64,000 nt of DNA from Stercorarius parasiticus. Its lineage: Eukaryota; Chordata; Aves; Charadriiformes; Stercorariidae. The notes beneath the pieces are model-generated. The model did no database searches. It saw only the letters and a program-made list of their open reading frames with translations, and was not told the origin of the DNA. Location: contig VWZL01002849.1 in assembly GCA_013396915.1 (NCBI GenBank), positions 505,389-569,388 of the forward strand, read 5' to 3'. Numbering within the stretch: position 1 is the stretch's first letter; each line of letters starts with the position of its first letter. This document shows, one piece after another, positions 12,878 to 25,985 of this stretch. The position numbers and the translations under genes are program-made.

Positions 12878-13175
12878 TCTATCAATCATCTAGTCCAACT
12901 GCCTGACCAATTCAGGGCTGACCAAAAGTCAAAGCATGTTATTAAGAGCATTGTCCAAATGCCTCTTAAACGCTGACAGGCTTGGGGCATCGACCACCTC
13001 TCTATGAAGCCTGTTCCAGTGTTTGACCACCCTCTCAGTAAAGAAATGCTTCCTAATGTCCAGTCTAAACTTCCCCTGGTGCAGCTTTGAACCATTTCTA
13101 TGTGTCCTATCACTGGATACCAGGGAGAAGAGATCAGCACCTCCCCCTCCACTTCCCCTCCTCAGGAAGCTGTAG
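12878..13175 (-). mobile_element. CR1 LINE 3' end (minus strand)
   Basis: Read on the minus strand, the sequence encodes the C-terminal CR1 ORF2 segment: a RTHRNGSKLHQGKFRLDIRK-like stretch, FFTERVVKHWNRL, then REVVDAPSLSAFKRHLDNAL and a stop. The short 3' UTR with GGCAGTTGGACTAGATGATT follows, then the expanded tail. The reading frame is still largely open over this stretch, which suggests a moderately young copy. Homology ends near 13175 inside the GAAGCTGTAGAGA block, so this is a severely 5'-truncated copy of about 0.3 kb against about 4.5 kb for a complete CR1. Confidence 0.92.
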
Positions 13176-15397
13176 AGAAAATGGAAAGACCGTGTTTCTT
13201 TAGACTAGCCAAATGAAAGTTGACACAACATTATTGGGGTAAAAGTTAAAGAAAAGCATAAGAACACAATTAGATAGGTCCTGTAATAACATACAGAAAC
13301 ATACACCGATAATGAATAACCCCTGTGAGGTAAAATTCATGATACGCTTTTATACACCGGACTTGTTCCACTTTCTGAGATCATCTAGGAGTTTCATTTG
13401 GCAAATGTTCTATGATTGCAAGAACTTAGGATATTGGCAACATTCATGGTATTTCATCTCTCCTTCCTACAGTGCATTAGAGTTACGAATTTTAATCTTT
13501 TACTACATATCGTAGGTTCATTGCAAAAGGTGAATTTAGTCTGTATTCTGCAAACCCTTCTAATCCAGATTTACATGCAGTTACAGAATTTTGGATGGTA
13601 TGGTACTATCCAGTTCTGTCTTCCTGGTTGTGGAAAACTAACTCAATAATTTCCTTGAAAGATTTCCATACTTGCTCCACATTGTAGCTGTCTGTCAGTG
13701 TATCAGCCTGGAAACAAAATCACACTGTTTTCTCCCATCTGACATTTTACACTAATAATAGTAAGCAAAAAAGCAGAATGTGTTTCAGTGAATTTAATCT
13801 TTTATTTTTATTTTTTTTTAGTTTAAAAAGGTTAAAATGGGAACAAATACAGCCAACTGAATTACTGTAGTTACTCAGCTGAGTTACTACAGTGACTAGC
13901 AATGTTGCTTCATCTTTTAGCTGGATAACTGTCTTGTAGTGACAAAGTTAAAATTGCCTTTCTTCACAAAGACAAAAAAAACAGCTTTTTCTGTTCTGAG
14001 CAAGTAATGAGATTGAACTCAGGTCTCATATAAATGTATTTCAGATGTTTAATTGTTACTGAAATGCACAATGGGAGAAGTTAGTGAAAACAGCATTTCA
14101 GAAATAGAGGATCATGACTGTATGATACGAGGTATCTGATAGAACCCTTGCAGACTCTCACAGGCCAAGTTATTCTGCTTAGCACTGCTGTTGTCTTCAG
14201 AGGCAGATGATCCATCACCTCCTTAGCAGGAGGTATGGGAAATAAGAAACTATACGAGGGGAAAAGAACAGTAGTAACAATAAGAACAGGAATAACAACA
14301 GCAAAAAACCAATAATAGTGAGTATTTGCAACTCAAGGATAATGTGTTCTATCTCAATCTTGCTGAGTTTGCAAGCCTTGCAAGGCTGCATTTTGACACA
14401 TGCTGAGATTCAAACCATTCAGCAGACAAAGGATAGGGAAAGAGTACCTGATATGACTTTCTCTAAGACCTTTTCACAGACCCAGTGGCAAATTGAATTT
14501 ATATGCTGATTTAAAAAAGAACTAAACAAAAAAAACCAACCACCTAAAACAGAAGCCAAAACTTAGAAAACAGTATTAATGCTAGAGAGGAATGTGAATT
14601 ATTTTTTATCCATCTCTGATAGTTTCTATTCCTAGTTTCTTCAGGATGCTGCAGTCTCACCAGTACACTTTTGCAGAAGGAACAGACTTGCATTCTATTT
14701 TATGCTCTGAATTTGGCAGATCGTGATTATCTCTAAAGAATCCACTCTGCCTTTATCTTCTATGTTAATATATCATAAAACAGTAGCACAGCAATCTGAC
14801 AAGAGTTACACATTGCCATCTGCCTGAGAATATAAGAAAGTGGAATTCAGGTCAAAGTAGGATGAAGAAGAGGAAAAATGAATTCTGTCTTTCTTGAAGA
14901 ATGTTTTGAAGGATATCTCCAGGAAGTATGTTGTTCGGTGTTCCTCAGTTCATTTGCTTCTATTCTGTGACTACTTTGTGGATAATAAAAAGCCCCAAGG
15001 AAGGAAATGTAAAATTACTATTTGGAGTTATATTTCCCTTGCTTGGCTGATGAAATTGTTCAGCAGCTTATCCAGAGTGCTATGATGTTTTGAATTCCAC
15101 AGGCATTTCAGCAATTACCAGCAGTTTTACTCTCACTGAACTGCTCCTTCCAGTGAAGTGATAATGAACTAAAGTTCACAGATTATTGTTCGAAGATTTA
15201 CAGCTTGGGCCGGGGACTCACAACTTTGAGAAATGATACTTTGCAGATGTACAGTCATGTGACAGTTTTCTTTGGTATTCGAAGATGTTTGATTTCATGC
15301 TAATTACAAACCAAAGGCAAAAGCAAAACCAAAAGCACTAACAGTCAGTAATGGTGTCAAGGAGGATTTGCATTTGATATTAAAATTTGTTTGTGTA
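13176..15397. other. Unique AT-rich DNA, nothing recognised
   Basis: Short open frames only. A small A/C-rich tract lies at 14517-14550. No repeat family or gene is supported. Confidence 0.55.
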
Positions 15398-15575
15398 TGT
15401 GTCATAGGATTGGAAGAAACTTCATACGTTCTGTAGCCTGTCCTCCAGACCAACATATACATAAATTACTTTAAGTAACCTGGATGTAAAAACTTTAGAT
15501 GCTGAAGATCCCAAAATATCAAGGAAACCCAACCCAGAGTTTATCCAGAGCTGTTACAGAATATTTGTGTGAGGA
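15398..15575 (-). mobile_element. Ancient CR1 relic, 3' end
   Basis: The plus strand begins CATAGGATTGGAAGAAACTT, a worn form of the CR1 tail plus GATTGGAAGGGACCT. It then keeps CR1 order: a CTCCAGACCAAC block, a TGTAAAAACTTTAGATGCTG block, and a GGAAACCCAACCCAGAG block where CR1 normally has its 'ggcaacctgttccag' segment. Many substitutions and indels show an old insertion. The ends are approximate. Confidence 0.5.
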
Positions 15576-18500
15576 GCTCTTGGATTAATTGCTGTAATCT
15601 AGTATCATGTTACTAAACTGACATCAGAAAAAAATATCTTGGTATCATTTTGCTGCTAATGTTAAATGAGAACAAATTACAAGAGTATTTATTCATGGGA
15701 CAGTGTTACAGCTTCCCCAAATGTAAAAGTTACTGAGAGTTTAGGCTCTTAAGAACAGCTTCATCCTACCCTTAAAATGGACTTGGCACAGGTGATGAAA
15801 CAATCTTGTTATCATCCCACACAAAGACATATAGAAATTGGGAGAAACAGTGTCAAATCACAAAGTCTTGGAGCACAACCGGCAAGCAGTGGGTGGAAAA
15901 CACAGGATAGGAGCACATAAACTGCAAAAGTGACCCAAAGAACCTCATGTACTCACAATACTATTTGACCACAGTGATAAAGAATAGTCTTTGACTTTCA
16001 TAAAGAAAAAAACATGTACCTTTTTGGTTACCGCAGACTACCCTGTAGTTCTGTAGAATTTTTACTTCTCTTTGGGACTGCAAGTCCAGAGGTCATTAAA
16101 AAATTGAAAAGTTAAAAGACATCTTCTTTTTCATTGGGCATTTCAGAAGAAATATTCATTAACAGTTGCCTGCTTTGGCTGTTTTCATGATGGGGTGTGA
16201 TTTCAAACATATTACTTCCAACATCTAGCATCCACAATGAAAAGGAGCGGCTGAGAGACCAAAAGAAATTCCTGAGAAATATTGATAATGAAAGGACTCC
16301 ATGTATGAGACATGCTAGTGACACATATGTGGTTTAAGCCCAGTTCAGAAGACTAGGTGAACTGCTGGAAGAATATCGCTGCCAAGTTGTTGAAAGGATG
16401 ACTAGCCAGATGTAACCCTCAACTCTCTTCTTTAACTGTCTGAATAATGCCTGACAAATCACCACATTCAATCTCTGAGAAAATCCTGATAAAACTAAAT
16501 GAGAGAAATATAAGAAAACAGACATTGCTACTGAGCCTTTTTCTGCACAGACAGGCTACATACTTGACACCAGCAAAAGTCTGCTTGTACAAAAGAAAGA
16601 AGTTATTTGATTTAGCTCTGAGGCTAGCTGAATTTCATTGTACAGTCTTAGACCAACATTGCTTCAAGAACCAACTTCCTAACTGTAACTAATTTTTTGA
16701 GAGGAGGGCCCAAAGACTAATAAAAGCTTCATAAATGCAATAGATCAGATAAATAACTCATAAAAGCAAAAGACAAATAGCCTGGGTAAGTAACAAAGTT
16801 GCTAAATTGTCAAGGATGATTATATATTTTGTTTTTAATTCACAATGGAGAAATAATTTACAGTAAGCAGCTGGAAGATCCAAGGATACGGGAGAAAGCA
16901 TAACAGGGTGTCACTGGGAATAATACTTACTATTCTTCCTTATGGGACTAAAGTTCTTTAGCCAGAACTGAAGAAAGTGACTTTTCTATGGTTATGTCTC
17001 ATTATTCTGAGAAGGAAAATAAATCAGCTTACACCAGGTGTCATTCGTCAGCAGCTGGGCTGCTTTAGGTACCTGTACTACCTACCCTTACACTTACCCG
17101 AGGTATAGCTGTGCTCCACTGCAGACAGTGGAAACCCAATTGAAAAAAACCACAAGTAATTGTCTTTAAAATAACTCCTGACATTTTCTAGATTTTAAAA
17201 TAAACTTATGTCCTTAATCAAATTACTCCCGATGTTAACATACATTCAGAAGTCAAAATTTCTGTTACTCATATCCATCTCCTCCAAGTGCACTTATTTT
17301 GACCACTTCTGGGGGCTGAGACTTTTGTACAGGCATAATCAGTTCTATTTTTGCTTGATATCCCTTCTAAAGAAAAAGCCCTGTGATTTATTCATTGCAA
17401 AGTAAGCCTATTAAAGTGTCAAAGGTTGAGAAATGAGAAATACTGGTACACTCATCAAAATGTTTTTAGTTGGGACATGTTGTGTTATAGTTTAAAAAGA
17501 GATTAATTGAAAGGGATTATTTATAGTGACTGTTTTCAGATAGCCTGATTGTAATTTAACTTGCTTGTATGGGGTGTTTTTGGGGTGGGTTGGTGGGAAG
17601 CTGATTAATAAGCACAGCTGTCTTGGTGGTAACATGCAGTTTCTTTTAAAAGTCATTACTGTATTTATATTTGGTACCATCACTATTGACAGTGATTAGG
17701 GAAAGAATCTAATGCATCTATGATTAAAATAAAATGGATAAGACATTTTTATGTAGTGCACATGGACATTATTTTTAGCTTAGTGGTTTATGGAATTGTA
17801 TCAGTGTTTGCTGATACTACAAAGTGGAAAGTAGTTCTGAACATTCAACGATAGACTAGCTCTGTTAGAGAACTGCCTATCTACTCTCCTTTATAGGGCA
17901 GACTAGAAAACCACTTATGTTTACTATGTTTGTATCTCTGTGGTAATAGTATTTGTCATAAGGGAATTTTTTTTTTCTTCAGGAATTTAATTTCTGATTG
18001 ATAAGTATAAAATATGACGTGTCAGGTCAGCCTTAACCTTTCTTGCAGAGAAAGTATTTACTGCTGTGAAGTTTGGTAAAATTGACTGCTGAAATTATAC
18101 AGAAAAGGTTTGCATACTCTTGGCCTTCCTTTCATTAGCATTTGTTGTCCAAAGCTGTATAAGGCTTTGGCATTACAGGGAAATTGAAGGGGGTTTTAGG
18201 GTTTTTAAGTCTTTTTTTTTTTTTTAACCAACAGTATGCTGAGTCAGGAAGCTCAGATACTCAGAGAGGTAACCAATATCCTTCGAGAATGATCATTTAT
18301 TCATGTTTTCTTTTGAATCATGAACTTTCATGGTTTGTTATTTCTAATTGCTGTACTTTCCTCAGCTTTATAAAACCATCCAATTAAATCCACAGCATCT
18401 TGCTCCCCACTGCAACTCTATAAACTCAAAACAGTTCTTATGAATCAAAAGAAAAGCAATGTTGGATAAAACATGAAAACAAAATTTACAGGAGATAATG

Positions 18501-18709
18501 AATTAGATTCAATACATTATTGTTTGCTTAGCCGCCTTAATCCTGTGAAAACTGGTTGTTAAGAAAAAGAGTTCTTTTTAAACATCATGCTGTTTTTTTA
18601 GATACTGTGTCCTAGCATGCCAGGAACAATTGCAGTGCAGTCGCATGCCTTGTATTGTGCTCATACACAAAACTTGATTAATTCATGCTATTTTTTTGCT
18701 GGATTGAAG
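15576..18709. other. Unique AT-rich DNA, no gene seen
   Basis: Opposed short frames at 16112-16692 overlap on both strands and show no domain. A G/T-rich stretch lies near 17565-17600, and a T14 run lies at 18212-18225. Nothing else is recognised. Confidence 0.55.
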
Positions 18710-18770
18710 TCCAGCTCCAGCTGAAATCAATAGCAAAACTGGTTTTGGCTTCCAGAAGAGCCGAGAGATT
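18710..18770. mobile_element. Ancient amniote palindromic repeat fragment (weak)
   Basis: The stretch GCTGAAATCAATAGCAAAAC followed by TTTTGGCTTCCAGAAGAGCC is a worn match to a common reptile/bird motif in which 'gaagtcaatggcaaaactcc' is followed by its mirror 'attgacttcaatagagcc'. I do not recall the formal family name. The match is short and by eye. Confidence 0.35.
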
Positions 18771-21700
18771 GTCATTGGATCTAGTGCAAGGAACACAGGG
18801 ACTGTCCTTCCTCCGAACTATTGTTATACTCCAACATGGTGTTAAGCAGCCCAGACCTGTTTCAGAAACTACCTTTCATATTCCAAGATATTAACTATTA
18901 AATAGCCTCTGGTAGGTTCATCATGATTGTGTATTATCACTATGGGCAGATTAAACGAGAACTCAGGCAGTTGCCTTCTTGTATCTCACACACCTTAGCA
19001 GTGCTGCACGCATCCTGTTCTGAGATGCTGCTTGGTGTCTGTTTACAAGCCTTGCTGACAGCATCAGCAACTGAAATTGCCCTTATTTTAGGCAACTTCA
19101 ATGTATGTAGTCTATTTCACAAATGTATAGTCAAGAATGATTTTTGCTTTGTAGTCTAAGAATAGTAATTTGACTGCAATTATAGTTTCAGAGCTACTGG
19201 CTGCATGAGGTAAATGCTGGCCCTTCAGAAACAAGCTTCTGTTTCTACATGTAAGAAACAGATATTTTCCTTTATTAAACCCAGACTGTCAGATATCAGA
19301 AAGGAATTGTATGACACAAATATTATCCTGTCAAAGCACATAATGGAGCCCATAACACTCATGTTGTTTGGCTCTTCCCTGAATTCTTAAAGTCCGTAAT
19401 GATACCCCTTGGGAATAGGAACTAGAGGTCCTTCCTTTATCACTAACAAGAAACCATTCGTTAACTCTGATTTTATCTTCGTCTGTGGAGAAGATTTGTA
19501 GCGGTCTTTCAGGAAACAATGCAGATTCTCAGATTTCATTAAGAGTACAGGTCACTTCTTGTTTTCTTAAGCAAATCTCAGGATCTAAATTACAAAAAAG
19601 AAAAAAAGTAGACAGAAATAAACACTGAAGTTGATGCACAGCCCCTTATCCCAAGGATTTTCAGAAACATTCTGCAGTTATCTTGAAAGAGAATACATAG
19701 CAGTAGTTCAGTCCTAGTCTTTATTATGCCATCTGTGGTTCATTCACACAGTAGTCAAGATGTGAGTCAGTGAATCAAACTGATTGTCCCTCTTACCTTT
19801 GAGTTACCTTTGTGGGTTCCATCAACTTACAGGAATAACCCAAGAAATAGGTTCTGAAGTAGACACATAGAAATTAATTTCTATTTTACAATCAAAAGAG
19901 CAAGTGAGAACTCAGATGAAGTTAATAAACTAGTATAAGAACATAAATGTCTGAAAAAATGAGACTATACTTTCCCTGAGGGGGAAAAAAAAAAAAGTGA
20001 AAGTGTTATCAGCAGTAGCTGTAATGTTTTCTTTGAACAATAAAAAAATCTGTAAACATAAAAACTGTTCAAACCTGTTACTCTGGGGTCACCAGAATAA
20101 CATAATTTGCCACTGGATTTAAAGTTTATGTTCATTTATTGGGATTCAGAGCTGCTATTTAGTCATTCTTAGTGTCAGTGAATAAAGAACAGTTCCATAT
20201 ATATATTATGAATATATATGGACATTCTAAGTATTTCTGTACCATAATTGCAATAAACCAATGATAGTATTCTAAAAAAAAAAAAAGAGAAAAAGCAGTT
20301 CAACAATCCACCATGAAGGTAGTCAATATTTACGAAAGATAAGCAATTTGATACACAAGGCCTGAATAATTAGCTCACAAGTGTCCATAGAATAACAGAA
20401 GATATTTCAAAGCCCACTTATACTATTTTTTAAAACTTAAATTAGGCAAAAAGATTTAGAAAGTAGCTCAGGGTAGCCTTAGAAAAGATGCAATAAAAAG
20501 TTTAATGGTTTCACTGGTCTGTCTAGATGTAATAGACTTATAGGGATTTGGGGTTGCATGAAGTTCTGATTAAGATATAATATAATACAGGTAATCTGTT
20601 TTACACAGATTAAGAGGTTACCGAAAATAAATTCTGTAAGGTAGCCATCATTAAGGAAATATTAGGAGAACGGAGTATTAATCATGAGGTTGACAATGGC
20701 AGTAATATACCTTTGGTTATTCAAAACTTACACCAAAAAATAAGTTCAATAAAAATATATTGCTGAGATACAAAAAAATGATGGAGGAGAAAACAGGGAG
20801 GCATCCATACCCAGTGATTTGGGTTAACTTTGGCCAAGCCTTTGTCATCAAATACAAAGTATTCATCTATCAAAGAAGCTGCACAGGCCACAGTAACAGA
20901 AGTGATGAGTGCTAGTGGAAGAGCTTTGGGAGGAGAAGTTACTTGTATGCTTTGTCCCAGAAATCTTTCTCAAAATTGTTGCTACAGCAGCCAAGTAACT
21001 GTTACACGTGGCTCTTTATCTGATGAGGCAGAAAACAGAATTAACAACTGTGTTGAATGTGTAAACAATGGAGAACTTTCTTTGATTTCTATGTCATTGA
21101 CTAATGTAGAGAAAGAGTAGGCCTTTGACTTCTAAGAAATTTTCACAGATTAGCTCCCCCCAAAAAAACCCCACCTCTTAAATTGAGGATTATTAAATTT
21201 CTTAATATTGCAGGCAAATTAATATTAATATCTGAATAGTAATCTCAAAGTCACTCAGAAGTGACTATTCACTATAGAATTTTCCCCCTAGACATACTCC
21301 TGTATGGGGAAGAATTCAATTCATGAGGAGCTAAGACAAAAATTCAACAAAGCAGCCATCCTCGCTAAGCTGTTCTACTCATTAGCCCTCAGATAGCAAG
21401 TTCACTGTGCTTTCTACTATTGTGTGAGCTTTGGGCATCAGAAAAAGTATACATCAAAATAATAATCGCTTAATGACTGATGGACTCCGCATGCGATGTC
21501 TTGACCATTCTAGGATAAAGCTTCCTGGCTGCATTTCTAATTCAAAATTTCAGGACAACAGCTTCTTCTATCTAGCAGAGCCTGTCTTCAAGATATTAGG
21601 AAAACTAGTCACTTGGAAAATCTGTTTTGAATTTATGCCATATGAATTCCTTGAAATATATCATATGTATCTGGCATCTGTTTCAGAAAAAAAAAGTTGG

Positions 21701-22514
21701 AGAGCTCTTATGTGGATGAAAAAGTTCTGAAAGGATACTGCATTTTAAGTTTATAAACAATTCAATGCAATCTATAAATGAAAGCAAGTTAAAAAAAAAA
21801 AAAAAACCAACCCACAAATCAACAAAAACTCCTAGCAATGACTACTCATTCAAAATGTATGTTAGACAAAAGAGAAAAAAAGTGTGTTAATACAAATTTA
21901 GAGAAAGAAAAATAGGTAATGGGACATGATTTTGAAGATATTCTGTGTTGAAATTAGATAAATATCTGAATTAATATTTTCTGGAATCTTTCATCCAGGT
22001 AGAAAAATATTACTCTAAAATCCTCAGATGAATCCCACTGGAAATGGATAATTTTAACTGATGTACATTTCCAAGGAAGTCATCCCTATCGCATCACAGC
22101 ATTGTGAAAATTGATCAGGAAATTAAAGTTGACCAGGAAAAAATCAAACAGAAACATGCATTTTAAAAATAGTTGCAATTGCAAGCTGCAAAAAAAGTAT
22201 CCAAAATCTTACTTTGCATATATATTCTAGCTAAAACTATTGTTGTGGACACAGTGAGGGTAAATTGGATTTCAATTTTGCATCTGGACAGTAAATCCTT
22301 CAATAGCTTGATATTTTAGGAATGATGCTTTGCTGTAGGTACAGCACTGAGTGGAAGCAGTTTGAAGTGTTAACTGTTGTGAGGGATGTTTTATGAGTAC
22401 ATTCACCTTGCATTTGGGGCTGGATATGGCCTTTAGCCTGTCCTAAACTGAAGTGTTGCAGCACAGCTAATAAACATGGATGGATGAAATTATCCTTGTG
22501 TGCAGAATATAAAT
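18771..22514. other. Unique AT-rich DNA, no gene confirmed
   Basis: It contains the 20818-21120 open frame listed separately and an A16 run passing into A/C words at 21791-21835. No exon with convincing splice signals was found. Confidence 0.5.
20818..21120 (+). other. Unassigned open frame, possible relic
   Basis: A frame of 101 codons is open from the stop at 20815-20817 to the TAG at 21118-21120. It has no ATG near its 5' end, since the first in-frame start-like codon is TTG. The translation is serine- and cysteine-containing, with SDEAENRINNCVECVNNGEL near its C-terminus, and reads more like protein than most frames here. I recognise no domain and see no clear splice acceptor. It could be a chance frame, a decayed pseudogene or part of an old repeat. 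Confidence 0.12.
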
Positions 22515-22575
22515 CAATTTGTAAAGCTCTTTGAGATGCTTATGGGTGAAATATGTCATAGAAAATTATCACACT
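22515..22575 (+). mobile_element. L2/CR1-type SINE or LINE 3' tail relic
   Basis: TGTAAAGCTCTTTGAGATGC followed by GTGAAATATGTCATAGAAA is close to the well-known 3' tail shared by L2-related LINEs and their SINEs ('gtaaagcgctttgagatcc', then 'ggcgctatagaaa'). The body upstream is too decayed for me to place. Confidence 0.5.
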
Positions 22576-25224
22576 ATTGTGTGAGCATCAGTCCTTCTTT
22601 CTAGGTTATTCCCATAAGCTATCCATAATAGCATCATCTTATGATAAGACAATGACAATATATATTAGACTGAAGCATCAGGATGTTTCTTTATCTCAGA
22701 AGAGGGTGAGATCAAACCTTGTTTCAAGAGTATTGATTGATTTCAAGCTGCAATTTGGATTAATGGCAAAATAAGAGCGTGCTATTTTGGGTTATGATGA
22801 AAAAATTGAAAAAAACCCCTAACATAGTACACAGATATAGAAAGAAAATATAAAATAAGACCTTGTAGTACGTTGGATATATGTAGTATGGAGATCAGAA
22901 AAGGATCTTAAAAAAAATCCTTAGGTTAAGGAATAAGCAGAAGAGACAGGCTGCATTTTTCCCCCTGGCAAAAAAAAAAAAAAAAAAGCCAACACACAGA
23001 TACAACAATAAAAACCACGAGGAAAACATGAAAGCAATTTCATCTAGACCGGAAAAATATTCAGGTGTATAAAAGTATTTTTAAACAGCAAAAGATGGCA
23101 TAAATGAGAGAGATTTCTCTCACCCTAACTGCACAGCTGACAGTTGGATGTTTAAAGGACCCTCTCCAGGAGACGTATCTATATCTCTGCCTCTCTCCCT
23201 CCTCTGTGCATATCGATATCTATATAATCTATATTGATCTATATACACACATTCAACTACTCCCAGAGAAAGGGGATTTGTCTCACATCTTTTACTAAGT
23301 AAATGCTCAAAATATCATATTATTTTGAGTCCTGGGCATCCTGGCTTTGTGCGAATTGACAGGACATTTTTTCTTCTATCAAAATTATTTTATTATTTTT
23401 TAAAAAAGTATTTAGCAAATTCATTAATATTTTTTTTGTGGTAGTTTTTTCCCCGTAAAATAGCTGCTAAAATCTTATTCCATCCTCAAAGATGTAAGAT
23501 GATGATCTGGTTGTCAGAAGTATCTGAACAAGCCAAATGGTTTGACTAAATTTGAAAAAAACTACCTCTCCTTCTCATATCTTCCTGCTGTTGTTTCCTG
23601 ACTGACCCAGAGTGGCCAGGATCCATATTCTCTGTGGAAATAATTTCCAGTTCTTCTTAATCCCAGATCACATAGTTCTGCCATCTTCTTTGCAACACCT
23701 CGGGTGTAAAGATGACCCTGTACTGAATCCTGGCAGTATGCTAAAAAAATAATCACTTTTCTTTGCTGGGTTAATTTTTGCTGGTTTAATGAATTGACTA
23801 GCTTGACTTTAGATTATGAGTACCAGAGCCTGTGCAGGAGTGCAGAGGGGAAGAGAGCAAGTGAAGGCAGAATGGGTCTGTTTCCTCCACTTCTTTTGGG
23901 AGTGTGGTATCACATCCACCTGGACAATTCAACTGGCTCCACCTAAACTGATTTGAAATTCAGGTTTAAGGAACAGCTAACTCTGAGTGCCAGCTGCTAT
24001 GGGATGTATGAATCCACCCACATCCACCCAGCCTAGCCTACTCTAGACATGAAACTTATCGCTTTTGATACAATGTTCAGATAAATATATGCTTTTTACA
24101 TGTTACATCATTTAAATAAACACTCATGCCATGTTCCTCTCTCTGTATACCGTGTTCATCATACTGTATTACTCACAGAATTGGAGCACAGTAGTCTGGA
24201 TGGAAATTAAACACTGCCTTGGTGCCTTGTGACCGCCTCACAATTTTCTTCTTATTCCTCCACTCCAAACAAATACAGTTCTATCTACTGACCCAATTAA
24301 TAATGTCAATATGTTATATGTATACTATTTTCGGAATTTGATAGAGATATTTCTGCTTGGAAGACAGGCAAAGGTTCTTGGCAAATGTACCTGTTAATCT
24401 AAATATTTTTGTTGAGTCAAGACCACCTTTTTACAGCAGTCTGAAATCACCACACAATTTGATCAGATTCTTTATAGACTTTTCTCTTTTTTCTTCCTTT
24501 CTGTCACACAGAGAAATTTAGATTTCTTTTTTTTTGGTCTATTTAATCATTTCTGGAGTACAAAATGTACTGTGAGAGAGTGACTAAGGCAGCCAGGGAA
24601 AGGATTCTTAGACCAATCTAATTTGTCAAGTTAACTGAATTTTGCAGCTTCCTTTTTTTTTTTTTTTTTGTCATAAAAAGGTCTCTTAAGAATAAGCAAG
24701 TTGATGTTTGGGAGGCGTGGTCCAAGCAGGGTCTTCTTATTCAACCATATTATGCCACTTTAACAATGGTATTCAATTGTTGTTTCCCTTACAATAAATG
24801 TTTTATATCATAATATCATTTATTTCTAAAATATGAAAGATGACAGATTACAAGATTATTTTAACCATACTAAGGTTTTAAAATGTATTGCTGAAAAAGA
24901 TTTTTTGGTCTGTTGTTGCTATTGTTATTATTGTTATTAGTCTGGGTTTGATTTTGGCTGATTAGTTTTATAAAGGCATGAAATGCATTTGATGATATCA
25001 AGCAGTGTGTCGGTTTTGATATATGGGTTTATATAATCTACCTTTCTTGCAAGAAGTATTTAGACTTTAAAATAACATTTCTTAATAATAATAGTTTTCC
25101 TTTAAAATAATGACATTTAAACATTATTTAGCTTAAACAACTACTCTTTCAAATTGTTATATATTTTAAGATTTGTAAACATAACTACTCCCCAGTGTAG
25201 AAAGATATTTAAGCACAAATCCTA
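22576..25224. other. Unique AT-rich DNA with homopolymer runs
   Basis: An A18 run lies at 22970-22987, a T17 run at 24653-24669 and an imperfect TA-rich tract near 23204-23250. No retrocopy body could be recognised next to the runs, and no gene is supported. Confidence 0.55.
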
Positions 25225-25430
25225 AATGGAACTTCTAGTACTTAAATTCATTGCTGAATTTTGCCTAGAAGTAAAATACTAATTTCATTTAAATGAGTAA
25301 TGCTCTGGAGATTGACATCAGCTGGACCTGGATTTTAATGAGTCTCCTACTCATTTCTTCCACCAATGTCAAATAAAGCAGATTATTGCTTCCTTTATTA
25401 ATTAATAAAAGCTTTTCATGTGCTTAATGA
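25225..25430. promoter_or_regulatory. Possible conserved non-coding element
   Basis: Non-repetitive sequence with GATTGACATCAGCTGGACCT, an ATTTTAATGAG word, CCTTTATTAATTAATAAAAG and GTGCTTAATGATGCAAAG. The last resembles an octamer-like ATGCAAAG. E-box-like CAGCTG and ATTA cores together suggest enhancer-type DNA. Only a cross-species alignment could confirm this. Confidence 0.2.
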
Positions 25431-25584
25431 TGCAAAGATTGGCTCATACTAAAAAATATCCTGTCACTTGAAAAGATATCAGTGATGTTATCTAGTCAGT
25501 AACAAGCCCTGACAATTTTCTGTTGCAGTAATAATTGAAGGTATTGAAACCTATTTAAACTATTCCTTGATTCAGACATTCCAA

Positions 25585-25985
25585 AAAAGGGCTGCCTGCT
25601 CCCTAAGGGACAGGGAACTGGGAGCTAAGGCAACTCCAGGGCAGCCAGTACCCTCTCCAATGGGCACTATTTCTCAGGGTCTGACCATGTTGAGCAGAGC
25701 TGGGCGCTGTAATGGGGTCTATTGACAGCCCCAGGCAGGGCAAGTGATGGACCAATTTCAGGGTACATCCAGCAGCAGGAGATGGGGACAGAGATGGGGC
25801 TGGGGACATGGCTAACAAGCATGCATCTGAGGTCCATCTAGGGTTGTGGGTGTCTGGGCTTTGGGTAAGGACTAACAGCCCTGGGTGGGAACTGAAATAG
25901 AGTCCTGGGCCATGGACAGGACTGGAGGAAGGCCTCAGAGAAGGCTGAGCAGGGTCAGTGCCCACAGGGCGCTGACAAGTGGAAT
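25585..25985. other. Abrupt GC-rich block of unknown class
   Basis: About 400 bases of clearly higher GC are set between AT-rich flanks. They are rich in GGGCTGGGGACATGG, CTGGGCC and CAGCCCTGGG type words. A 129-codon frame is open on the minus strand (25603-25992), rich in Pro, Ser and His, as expected by chance in GC-rich DNA. The sharp edges suggest an insertion, for example an LTR piece or a non-autonomous element. I recognise no terminal repeats, poly(A) tail or family signature. Confidence 0.35.

Noticed and set aside
22970..22987. Poly(A) run as the tail of a retrocopy
   Set aside because: No gene-like or LINE-like body lies upstream, and similar A-runs are scattered through the window.
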